A DNA stretch of 6,134 bases from NCBI GenBank assembly GCA_028290765.1, contig JAQGJF010000599.1, positions 1-6,134 on the forward strand, in the 5' to 3' direction. Shown piece after piece: positions 1 to 5,033 of the stretch. The notes beneath the pieces were generated by a model. That model was not told the origin of the DNA. It saw only the letters and a list, made by a program, of their open reading frames with translations, and made no database searches. Each line of letters starts with the position of its first letter. The stretch's first letter is position 1. The position numbers and the translations under genes were made by a program. This DNA is from Tardiphaga sp. (GTDB taxonomy: Bacteria > Pseudomonadota > Alphaproteobacteria > Rhizobiales > Xanthobacteraceae).

Positions 1-1
1 G

Positions 2-739
2 GTCAATCTCAAAACCGGCCGTATTTCGACCTGCGAAGCGCTGCTGCGCTGGAATCATCCGGAACGCGGCACGGTCTCCCCGGCCGATATCATTCCGGTC
101 GCGGAAGACATGGGCCTCATCATCGACCTCGGCCGCTGGATCCTGCGCAAGGCCTGCATGGAAGCCATGAAGTGGCCGGAGGGCGTCAGCGTCGCGGTCA
201 ATTTCTCGCCGCAGCAGTTCCATCAGCGCGACGTGCTGAGCGAGGTCCGCTACGCGCTCGAAGTGTCCGGGCTGTCCGCGGACCGTCTCGAGATCGAGAT
301 CACCGAATCGTCGCTGTTGCGCAACACGCAGTGGACCCACGATGCGCTGTCGCAACTGCACGCGGCCGGGGTGCGTATCTCGCTGGACGATTTCGGCACC
401 GGCTATTCGAGCCTCAGCTACCTGCATAATTTCCCGCTGCAGAAGGTCAAGATCGACCGCTCCTTCCTCGAGGGCATCGATTCCGACCGCCCGCTGACGC
501 TGCTGCGCGGCGTGGCGCGGCTGAGCGCCGACCTCGGGATGTCGGTGGTCGTCGAAGGCATCGAGACCAACGAGCAGCTGGAATTGATCAGCGCCGACGG
601 TACCGTGACCGAGGCGCAGGGCTATCTGTTCAGCCGGCCGGTTCCGGCGGCGCGGGTGCGCCAGTTGCTCAACGCCTCGCATGGCCGCCGGCTGTCGGGC
701 GAAACCCCGCTTGCGCTGCCGTCGCGGTCGATCGCCTGA
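2..739 (+). CDS. EAL-domain cyclic-di-GMP phosphodiesterase, C-terminal part (5' end outside window)
   Basis: This is the last 245 codons of a larger gene; the reading frame is open from base 2 and ends at TGA 737-739. The visible part is almost a complete EAL domain, which hydrolyses cyclic-di-GMP to pGpG in the cytoplasm. Counting residues from base 2, the signature EALLRW lies at 12-17, NFSPQQF at about 67-73, the EITES stretch near 100, DDFGTG at 129-134, KIDRSF from 150, EGIET from 185, and AQGYLFSRP near the end. The metal-binding and catalytic acidic residues and the loop-6 DDFGTG motif are all intact, so the enzyme is probably active rather than a degenerate receptor. About 30 residues of charged tail follow the domain. 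Proteins of this type often carry GGDEF, PAS or membrane segments upstream, but those lie outside the window and cannot be judged. The next gene starts 165 bp downstream with its own promoter signals, so the two are probably not tightly co-transcribed. Confidence 0.93.
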   Translation, partial: VNLKTGRISTCEALLRWNHPERGTVSPADIIPVAEDMGLIIDLGRWILRKACMEAMKWPEGVSVAVNFSPQQFHQRDVLSEVRYALEVSGLSADRLEIEITESSLLRNTQWTHDALSQLHAAGVRISLDDFGTGYSSLSYLHNFPLQKVKIDRSFLEGIDSDRPLTLLRGVARLSADLGMSVVVEGIETNEQLELISADGTVTEAQGYLFSRPVPAARVRQLLNASHGRRLSGETPLALPSRSIA

Positions 740-791
740 GAATTCACCGAGGTCCGCAAGTTTCCACAGAAAATGCATTTTTCGACGCAAA

Positions 792-823
792 AGGCCGGGT
801 CCGCTGATTAACCCTAACGGCCT
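792..823 (+). terminator. Possible weak terminator hairpin after the EAL gene
   Basis: AGGCCG (792-797) can pair with CGGCCT (818-823), and GGT (798-800) with ACC (811-813), giving an imperfect hairpin 53 bp after the EAL stop codon. The following bases (GATCCCTTTG) contain only a short T run, so this is a poor intrinsic terminator and may be coincidental. Confidence 0.22.
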
Positions 824-835
824 GATCCCTTTGCA

Positions 836-864
836 TTGACATTAAGAACGGGTTAACATTTGAT
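836..864 (+). promoter_or_regulatory. Candidate sigma-70 type promoter for the acyl-synthase-like gene
   Basis: A perfect TTGACA (836-841) is followed after 17 bp by TTTGAT (859-864; 4 of 6 matches to TATAAT). A better -10 match, GATAAT (862-867), sits at 20-bp spacing, which is long. The local sequence is clearly AT-richer than the flanking genes. Transcription would start about 30 bp before the ATG at 905. The CtrA-type box lies between the -35 and -10 hexamers. Confidence 0.45.
842..857 (+). promoter_or_regulatory. CtrA-type box TTAA-N7-TTAAC
   Basis: TTAA (842-845), a 7-base spacer GAACGGG, then TTAAC (853-857) match the full bipartite consensus known for the alphaproteobacterial cell-cycle regulator CtrA (TTAA-N7-TTAAC). 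A further half-site-like TTAACC lies upstream at 808-813. The box ends 47 bp before the start codon and lies inside the spacer of the candidate promoter. In other CtrA-controlled promoters, a box overlapping the core promoter can activate or repress; the sequence alone does not decide which. The exact match and its placement in a non-coding, promoter-like region argue against chance, but binding is inferred. Confidence 0.5.
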
Positions 865-904
865 AATACGCGTTCTAGTTGTTACGTGTGGGGGAAGTGT
901 TTAA

Positions 905-1651
905 ATGCGATCTGCGGCCGAGGTAACCTCGATAACTCCCGGGCGCAGCGCCGATCTCCTCGATAATGTCGATTATCGGCTTGCGGAGACGCCCGAGCAA
1001 AAAGAAGAGATGTATCGGCTGCGCTACCGGGCGTATCTGCGTGAAGGGGCAATCCTGCCGTCGGACGATGAACGCGTCACCGACCGCTTCGACGACTCGC
1101 CCTGGTCCTTTATTTTCGGTGTCTACATTCATGGCGAGCTTTGCAGCTCGATTCGCGTCAGCGTCGCTACGCCTGAGTACCCAACGTCGCCATCGGTCGA
1201 GGTTTTTCCCGATATCCTGCGGCCCGAACTGGCGCGCGGCCGGACCCTGGTCGATCCAACCCGCTTCGTCGCCGATCCCGAAAAGGCCAAGCGGTTTCCT
1301 GAACTTCCCTACGCGACGGTTCGGCTCGGCTATGTCGCGGGCGTGCATTTCAATGCCGATATCGGGCTAGCCACCGTGCGTGCCGAACATCAGGCGTTCT
1401 ACCGCCGGATTTTCCTGCAGGAGCCGCTGTGCGAGCCGCGCCTGTTTCCCGGCCTCTTGAAGCCGGTTGGGTTGATGGCGGCGCATTATCCGACGCTGCG
1501 CGAAAAGGTGTTTGCGCGTTATCCCTATCTGCACTCCAGCGCCTTCGAGCGGCGGATGCTGTTCGATCGCGGCAACGAGCGCCGCGCGGCCCCGCTCAAT
1601 GTGCGCGACTTTCCGTGCGAGTGCGCGTCCGCCGCCGTCCAGAGCGCCTGA
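905..1651 (+). CDS. Putative N-acyl amino acid synthase, FeeM / autoinducer-synthase-like GNAT protein
   Basis: The protein has 248 residues, no signal peptide and no membrane segment, so it is probably cytoplasmic. The start ATG is supported by a strong GGGGGAAG ribosome site at 890-897, seven bases upstream. I recognise the pattern of the FeeM family, GNAT-fold enzymes related to LuxI-type synthases that move an acyl chain, usually from acyl-carrier protein, to an amino acid. Visible features: an N-terminal block with MYRLRYRAYL at 36-45; an acidic loop DRFDD at 60-64; a central strand SSIRVSV at 81-87; EVFPD at 99-103; and VDPTRFV at 116-122, comparable to the E/D-x-S/T-R core of LuxI proteins. 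A conserved-looking C-terminal half follows with LGYVAGVHFNAD and RAEHQAFYRR. The C-terminus holds a CEC pair. The acyl donor, acceptor and product cannot be predicted from the sequence; the family includes enzymes making N-acyl tyrosine and related lipids. No partner gene (acyl carrier protein, LuxR-type regulator, outer-membrane enzyme) is adjacent. It lies between an EAL phosphodiesterase gene and pal, behind a CtrA-type box. Function is moderately sure at family level only. Confidence 0.78.
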   Translation: MRSAAEVTSITPGRSADLLDNVDYRLAETPEQKEEMYRLRYRAYLREGAILPSDDERVTDRFDDSPWSFIFGVYIHGELCSSIRVSVATPEYPTSPSVEVFPDILRPELARGRTLVDPTRFVADPEKAKRFPELPYATVRLGYVAGVHFNADIGLATVRAEHQAFYRRIFLQEPLCEPRLFPGLLKPVGLMAAHYPTLREKVFARYPYLHSSAFERRMLFDRGNERRAAPLNVRDFPCECASAAVQSA

Positions 1652-1667
1652 CCCCGGGCCCGTAACT

Positions 1668-1745
1668 CACGCCTGAGGGCGTGCATCTGCCGGAAATGCG
1701 GCAAGTTCCAGCCGGTCCGATCGAACGTTCCGGCGGCTCAGCCGC
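1668..1745 (+). other. Three small stem-loops downstream of the acyl-synthase-like gene
   Basis: The 271-bp gap between the synthase gene and pal opens with three short hairpins. CACGCC (1668-1673) pairs with GGCGTG (1678-1683), starting 17 bp after the stop codon. TGCCG (1688-1692) pairs with CGGCA (1699-1703). GCGGC (1733-1737) pairs with GCCGC (1741-1745). None is followed by a T-run, so they are not classical intrinsic terminators. They could stabilise the mRNA 3' end or mark a factor-dependent termination zone. In GC-rich DNA short stems like these also arise by chance. Confidence 0.3.
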
Positions 1746-1860
1746 TTGCCCTTCACCTTAGCGCCACATTTACAAATCATTAACTATCGCGATTGCTTTT
1801 CGCTAATTGGCGGCATTTGATGCGGTTGCGCAACACCTCATCAAGGTTGACGGAACGTTC
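1723..1860. repeat. Two copies of the 8-bp palindrome GAACGTTC upstream of pal
   Basis: GAACGTTC occurs at 1723-1730 and again at 1853-1860, 130 bp apart. Both copies are flanked by CG-containing dinucleotides (TCGAACGTTCCG and CGGAACGTTCGC). They bracket the AT-rich part of the pal upstream region, and the second lies directly before the TTAACCAT half-site. Paired identical palindromes in a promoter region can be operator sites for a dimeric regulator, but I do not recognise a regulator with this site. Confidence 0.3.
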
Positions 1861-1862
1861 GC

Positions 1863-1890
1863 TTAACCATCGCCCTGTAGACCGGATAAC
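1863..1890 (+). promoter_or_regulatory. Candidate pal promoter with CtrA half-site TTAACCAT
   Basis: TTAACCAT (1863-1870) matches the half-site form of the CtrA recognition sequence, and GATAAC (1885-1890; 4 of 6 matches to TATAAT) lies 16 bp after its TTAACC core, the spacing expected if the half-site occupies the -35 position. A TTGACG hexamer at 1847-1852 has no convincing -10 at normal spacing. This would leave a leader of about 25 bases before the ATG at 1923. The assignment rests on short motifs only. Confidence 0.3.
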
Positions 1891-1922
1891 AGTTGGAAAA
1901 ACGTGAGCGTGGAGGCTCCGGA

Positions 1923-2417
1923 ATGAAACATCAGATGCGTATCCTCCAGGGATTGAAACTGGCTGTGGTACTCGCGGTCGGGCTGTCGATGGGCGCTTGT
2001 GCCAACAAGAACCCGCTCGGCGCCGACGGCGCCATGGCCAGCGCGGCGACCCCGGGCAGCCAGCAGGACTTCGTGGTCAATGTCGGCGACCGCGTGTTCT
2101 TCGAGAGCGACCAGACCGAATTGTCGCCGCAGGCGATCGCGACCCTGGAAAAGCAGGCGCAGTGGCTGCAGAGCTATAACCGCTACTCCTTCACCATCGA
2201 AGGCCATGCCGACGAGCGCGGCACCCGCGAATACAACATCGCACTCGGCGCCCGCCGCGCCCAGTCGGTTCGCACCTTCCTGGCCTCGCGTGGCATCGAC
2301 GCCAGCCGGATGCGGACGATTTCCTACGGCAAGGAGCGCCCGGTCGCGGTGTGTAACGACATCTCCTGCTGGTCGCAGAACCGGCGCGCCGTCACGGTGC
2401 TGAACGCCGGCGCGTAA
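1923..2417 (+). CDS. pal: Peptidoglycan-associated lipoprotein Pal
   Basis: Pal anchors the outer membrane to peptidoglycan and, with TolQRAB, drives outer-membrane constriction at the division site. The product has 164 residues. The N-terminus is a lipoprotein signal: basic start, hydrophobic LAVVLAVGL, and lipobox MGAC with the lipidated cysteine at residue 26. An Asn/Ala/Gly-rich tether leads to an OmpA-type peptidoglycan-binding domain at about 52-160. It contains VFFESD, GHADERGT (94-101), NIALGARRAQSV, SYGKERPV and the closing QNRRAVTVL. Asp97 and Arg112, fifteen residues apart, are the pair that in this family holds diaminopimelate. A Cys pair (CNDISC) precedes the last strand. An ATG at 1923 with GGAGG at 1911-1915 is preferred to the upstream in-frame TTG at 1893, which has no good ribosome site and would spoil the signal peptide. 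A strong terminator follows, so pal appears to be transcribed apart from cpoB. The usual neighbour tolB is not upstream. Confidence 0.97.
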   Translation: MKHQMRILQGLKLAVVLAVGLSMGACANKNPLGADGAMASAATPGSQQDFVVNVGDRVFFESDQTELSPQAIATLEKQAQWLQSYNRYSFTIEGHADERGTREYNIALGARRAQSVRTFLASRGIDASRMRTISYGKERPVAVCNDISCWSQNRRAVTVLNAGA

Positions 2418-2441
2418 AAGCGCAGGCGTCCTTGTGAGTTC

Positions 2442-2472
2442 AAACCGGCGCCTTGGGCGCCGGTTTTGTTTT
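2442..2472 (+). terminator. Rho-independent terminator of pal
   Basis: An 11-bp perfect stem, AAACCGGCGCC (2442-2452) with GGCGCCGGTTT (2456-2466), closes on a 3-base loop and runs into TTTTGTTTT (2464-2472). It starts 24 bp after the pal stop codon. Stem strength and the T tract make this the clearest terminator in the window. Confidence 0.9.
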
Positions 2473-2506
2473 GGGGGCTTTGGGTTCGCTGAGTGCTTCC
2501 TTTCTT

Positions 2507-2661
2507 ATCCCTCCCCCTTGTGGGGAGGGTGGCCGGCCGATAGGCCGGTCGGGTGGGGGAGCAACGAGCGACTGCGTGCGTGGACCCCCACCCCGGCCTC
2601 CGCTTCGCTCGGCCGACCACGATCGAGCAAAGCTCGATCGGACCCCACAAGGGGGAGGGAT
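2507..2661. repeat. 155-bp nested palindromic intergenic repeat
   Basis: Perfect 19-bp terminal inverted repeats, at 2507-2525 and 2643-2661 (left arm ATCCCTCCCCCTTGTGGGG), enclose further palindromes. CCGGCC-GATA-GGCCGG is at 2533-2548. GGGTGGGGG (2551-2559) pairs with CCCCCACCC (2585-2593). CGATCGAGC-AAA-GCTCGATCG is at 2620-2640. The whole element could fold into a branched cruciform or, as RNA, a multi-stem structure. Elements with this CCCTCCCCCTTGTGGGGAGGG-like edge are, from memory, dispersed many times between genes in Bradyrhizobium-type genomes, so this is probably a non-autonomous mobile repeat or its relic. Short open frames crossing it, with translations like PSPLWGG, have no ribosome site and should not be called genes. 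It separates pal and its terminator from cpoB. Confidence 0.85.
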
Positions 2662-2719
2662 CAATGACCGCAGCCTTCAAATCGCGCGGCTAACGGACAC
2701 ACATCCCGCGCGCTAGCCA

Positions 2720-2748
2720 TTGGACACCAGTCACATTTTTGGCGTACT
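2720..2748 (+). promoter_or_regulatory. Weak promoter candidate for cpoB
   Basis: The 141 bp between the palindromic repeat and cpoB must hold the cpoB promoter if the pal terminator is efficient. The best -35-like hexamers are the overlapping TTGGAC (2720-2725) and TGGACA (2721-2726), but the -10 partner at normal spacing is poor (CGTACT, 2743-2748; 3 of 6). The stretch is AT-richer than its surroundings. No CtrA-type box is seen here. Confidence 0.22.
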
Positions 2749-2802
2749 CACGCTTTCAATCTGTTGTGCGCTCACGTGACGCAAATCTTTCGTCAGGCAA
2801 AA

Positions 2803-3789
2803 ATGTCATCCAGATTTCATAGGACTGCCCGCGCCGCTGCGCTCTTCGTGGCGTTGGCGCTTTCGTCGCATGGCTATGCGCAGACTTCCGAGGACGTCGA
2901 TCCGGAAATGCGGATCCAGCAGCTGGAGAACCAGTTGCGGCAGGTCACCGGCCAGAACGAAGAGCTGCAATACCGCAACCGGCAGCTCGAGGAGCAGATC
3001 CGGCAGTTGCAGGCCGGAGCGCCTCCGGCCGCGGCCGCCACCCGGCCGAACGTCGCGGCCGCGCCGGCCGTGCAGCCCGCCCCACGACAGCCGCCGCCGG
3101 GCGGCTATGACCCGCAGATCGCGGCGCCGGCGCCGATCGCCCAGGAGCCCGGGGCCCCGGCAGCGCCGGGCCGCCGGCGCGGCGATGCCTTCGACCCCAA
3201 CCAGAATCCGAATGCGCCGGGCGCGCCGCGGGCTCTGGGGGGCGGACAGCTTCCGGTCACGGGGGAGGCGCCGGGCGGTCGCGGGGCAGGGGAGCCGCTC
3301 GATCTGGCCAATACCAACGGGCCGCGCGAGCCGGGAGGCGCCTTGCCGCCGCCGCCCCCGCGCAACACCAATGCCACCGGCGCGCTGACCACGGCGCCCC
3401 CGGGGCAGACCCCGAAGGACGAATTCGATCTCGGCATCGGCTACATGCAGCGGCGCGACTACGCGCTGGCCGAGGAGACGATGCGCAATTTCGCCCAGAA
3501 ATATCCCAGCAATCCGCTGGTCGCGGATTCGCAATATTGGCTGGGCGAAAGCTTCTTCCAGCGCCAGCTCTATCGCGACGCGGCCGAATCCTTTCTCGGG
3601 GTGACGACCAAATTCGATAGCTCGGCGAAAGCCCCGGACGCGCTGCTGCGTCTCGGCCAGTCGCTGGCGGCGCTGAAGGAGAAGGAAGCCGCCTGCGCGG
3701 CCCTGGGCGAAGTGACCCGGAAATATCCCCGCGCCTCGGCCGGCGTGAAGCAGGCCGTGGACCGTGAGCAAAAGCGGGTTAAGTGCTAA
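2803..3789 (+). CDS. cpoB: Tol-Pal system coordinator CpoB (YbgF)
   Basis: CpoB is a periplasmic protein that links Tol-Pal outer-membrane constriction to septal peptidoglycan synthesis. The product has 328 residues. Residues 1-26 form a Sec signal peptide (basic RFHRTAR, hydrophobic AAALFVALAL, cleavage after GYA). Residues 35-72 are a heptad-like, Gln/Glu/Leu-rich coiled coil (IQQLENQLRQV, LQYRNRQLEEQIRQLQ), the trimerisation helix of the family. Residues 73-203 are a long Pro/Ala/Gly-rich linker, predicted disordered. From about 206 a TPR domain begins with DEFDLGIGYMQRRDYALAEE and continues with QKYPSNPLVADSQYWLGESFFQR and a third helix pair, ending in Cys. The protein is longer than E. 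coli CpoB (about 263 residues), mainly because of the linker. An ATG at 2803 with AGG at 2795-2797 is chosen; the in-frame TTG at 2764 would put 13 unfavourable residues before the signal peptide. tilS follows after 50 bp, so the two are likely co-transcribed. Confidence 0.93.
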   Translation: MSSRFHRTARAAALFVALALSSHGYAQTSEDVDPEMRIQQLENQLRQVTGQNEELQYRNRQLEEQIRQLQAGAPPAAAATRPNVAAAPAVQPAPRQPPPGGYDPQIAAPAPIAQEPGAPAAPGRRRGDAFDPNQNPNAPGAPRALGGGQLPVTGEAPGGRGAGEPLDLANTNGPREPGGALPPPPPRNTNATGALTTAPPGQTPKDEFDLGIGYMQRRDYALAEETMRNFAQKYPSNPLVADSQYWLGESFFQRQLYRDAAESFLGVTTKFDSSAKAPDALLRLGQSLAALKEKEAACAALGEVTRKYPRASAGVKQAVDREQKRVKC

Positions 3790-3796
3790 GGCATGA

Positions 3797-3817
3797 GCCC
3801 CGGACCTGATCCGGGGC
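3797..3817. repeat. Short GC-rich palindrome between cpoB and tilS
   Basis: GCCCCGGA (3797-3804) and TCCGGGGC (3810-3817) form a perfect 8-bp stem around the 5-base loop CCTGA. There is no T tract, so termination is unlikely. Units with a CCCCGGA-CCTGA-TCCGGGG core are, as I recall, widespread between genes in Rhizobiales; here it fills nearly half of the 50-bp cpoB-tilS gap. It might act as an mRNA processing or stability element. Confidence 0.6.
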
Positions 3818-3839
3818 AGGAAACTGGTTTTCCGACGCC

Positions 3840-4877
3840 ATGCTCGACGATGACAATGCGCCGATCTCGGCCAAGGATGCGAAACACCTGTTTGGCGACT
3901 GGAAGGCCGTGCCGGCGATCGTTCTGGCGGTGTCGGGGGGGCCGGACTCGGTTGCGCTGATGTGGCTCATGGCACGCTGGCGCGCCGCGCAAAGCCGCGG
4001 TCCGCGCCTGATGGCCATCACCGTCGATCACGGTCTGCGCGCCGAGGCCGCGCGCGAAGCCCGCGAGGTCAAGCGGCTGGCCGGCACGCTCGATCTGCCG
4101 CATCGCACTGTGCGCTGGACCGGACCCAAGCCCAGAACCGGCCTGCCGGCGGCGGCCCGCGACGCGCGCTATCGGCTATTGGCGAAGGCGGCCGGCGCCA
4201 TCGGCGCGACCCACATCCTGACCGCCCACACAAGGGACGACCAGGCCGAGACGCTGCTGATGCGGATGTCGCGCGGCAGCGGCCTGGCCGGGCTGGCGGC
4301 GATGGCGCGCCAGTCGGAGCGCGACGGCGTGGTGCTGGCGCGACCATTTCTGCACCTGCCGAAATCGCGGTTGGTCGCCACTTTGATCAAAGCCAGGATC
4401 GGCTTCGCGGTCGATCCGACCAACGAAGATACCAACTTCACCCGGCCGCGTTTCCGCGCGCTGATGCCGGCGCTGGCGTCCGAGGGCTGCGATTCGCGCA
4501 ACCTGGCGCGGTTGGCGTCGAGGCTCGCGCGCGCCAATACGGCGCTGGAAGTCCTGGTCGACGGCGCCGAGCGTTTTCTGGCGCTCAAGGACGGCGGCAT
4601 GGCGCAGCCCGGATTCGACGCAACCGTGTTTGCCGCTTTGTCCGAGGAAATCCGCGTTCGCCTGCTGGCGCGAATCATCGACCGGCTTGGCCATGAAGGG
4701 CCGGCGGAACTGGGCAAGGTTGAAGCGCTGGTGGTGGCGTTGGACCGCGCCGGCGCGCAAAAGCCCGTAAAAGGCCGGATGCGGCTGAAACAGACCCTCG
4801 CCGGTGCGCTGGTAAGCCTCACCGAGGACCGGATTCGAATCGAACCGGCCCCGCCCCGCCGGCGAAGCGCGAATTGA
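3840..4877 (+). CDS. tilS: tRNA(Ile)-lysidine synthetase TilS
   Basis: TilS uses ATP and lysine to convert the wobble C34 of the CAU-anticodon tRNA-Ile into lysidine, changing codon reading from AUG to AUA; it is essential in most bacteria. The 345-residue cytoplasmic protein shows the N-type ATP pyrophosphatase P-loop SGGPDS at 32-37, VDHGLR at 62-67, AHTRDDQAET around 129-138, RPFLHLPKSRL, and DPTNEDTNFTRPRFR from 192, all hallmarks of the family. A helical region follows to the C-terminus. It is shorter than E. coli TilS (about 430 residues) and lacks an obvious C-terminal TilS-C domain. The ATG at 3840 is the first start in frame after a TGA at 3807-3809, and the P-loop only 32 residues in rules out much later starts. 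No good ribosome site precedes it: the nearest AGGA (3818-3821) is 18 bases away, so translation may depend on coupling or the upstream hairpin. It lies between cpoB and ftsH, the common alphaproteobacterial order. Confidence 0.95.
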   Translation: MLDDDNAPISAKDAKHLFGDWKAVPAIVLAVSGGPDSVALMWLMARWRAAQSRGPRLMAITVDHGLRAEAAREAREVKRLAGTLDLPHRTVRWTGPKPRTGLPAAARDARYRLLAKAAGAIGATHILTAHTRDDQAETLLMRMSRGSGLAGLAAMARQSERDGVVLARPFLHLPKSRLVATLIKARIGFAVDPTNEDTNFTRPRFRALMPALASEGCDSRNLARLASRLARANTALEVLVDGAERFLALKDGGMAQPGFDATVFAALSEEIRVRLLARIIDRLGHEGPAELGKVEALVVALDRAGAQKPVKGRMRLKQTLAGALVSLTEDRIRIEPAPPRRRSAN

Positions 4878-4988
4878 GGCCCTAAATTGCGCGCGATGCC
4901 TTAACCACCGTGGGGAAACATCGATTCCACCGCCATTATTTGAGCTGGAATGGGGCTATGATGCGCTAAATAGTCCCGACCAGTTCCC

Positions 4989-5017
4989 TTGGCATCGACC
5001 CCTGCCGCACCTAGATT
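4989..5017 (+). promoter_or_regulatory. Candidate ftsH promoter
   Basis: TTGGCA (4989-4994; 5 of 6 matches to TTGACA) is followed after exactly 17 bp by TAGATT (5012-5017; 4 of 6 matches to TATAAT). The same region can be read as a weak heat-shock sigma-32 type site, with CCCTTGGCA as the -35 part and CCTAGAT as the -10 part, which would suit ftsH because it is heat-inducible in several bacteria. A second -10-like hexamer, TATGAT (4957-4962), lacks a matching -35. Transcription from about 5024 would give a leader of about 78 bases. Confidence 0.45.
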
Positions 5018-5033
5018 GTAGTTCAGCCGACCC

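Noticed and set aside
875..1348. A 157-codon minus-strand frame over the acyl-synthase-like gene
   Set aside because: No ribosome site and no family resemblance; the plus-strand frame has a strong ribosome site and recognisable FeeM/LuxI-type core motifs.
1723..1860. GAACGTTC copies as LexA (SOS) or lux-box operators
   Set aside because: The alphaproteobacterial LexA site needs two GTTC/GAAC half-sites seven bases apart, which is not present, and lux boxes are longer (about 18-20 bp) with a different core.
1893..1922. Upstream TTG at 1893 as the start of pal
   Set aside because: It would add ten charged residues before the lipoprotein signal and lacks a good ribosome site, whereas the ATG at 1923 has GGAGG at ideal spacing.
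2507..2661. The palindromic region as an insertion sequence or CRISPR
   Set aside because: It has no transposase frame and is too short for an insertion sequence; there are no regularly spaced direct repeats, so it is not a CRISPR array.
2434..2716. Several short open frames on both strands across the intergenic palindrome
   Set aside because: They translate the repeat (PSPLWGG, IPPPCGEG and similar), lack ribosome sites, and overlap a terminator; such frames are common false gene calls in this repeat type.
2806..3771. A 321-codon open frame on the minus strand opposite cpoB
   Set aside because: Its translation is Arg/Gly/Leu-rich with no known domain and mirrors the GC-rich Pro/Ala linker of cpoB; the signal peptide, coiled coil and TPR domain clearly favour the plus strand.
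4169..4822. A 217-codon minus-strand frame inside tilS
   Set aside because: It lies wholly within tilS, whose P-loop and other signature motifs are intact; composition is that of a shadow frame.
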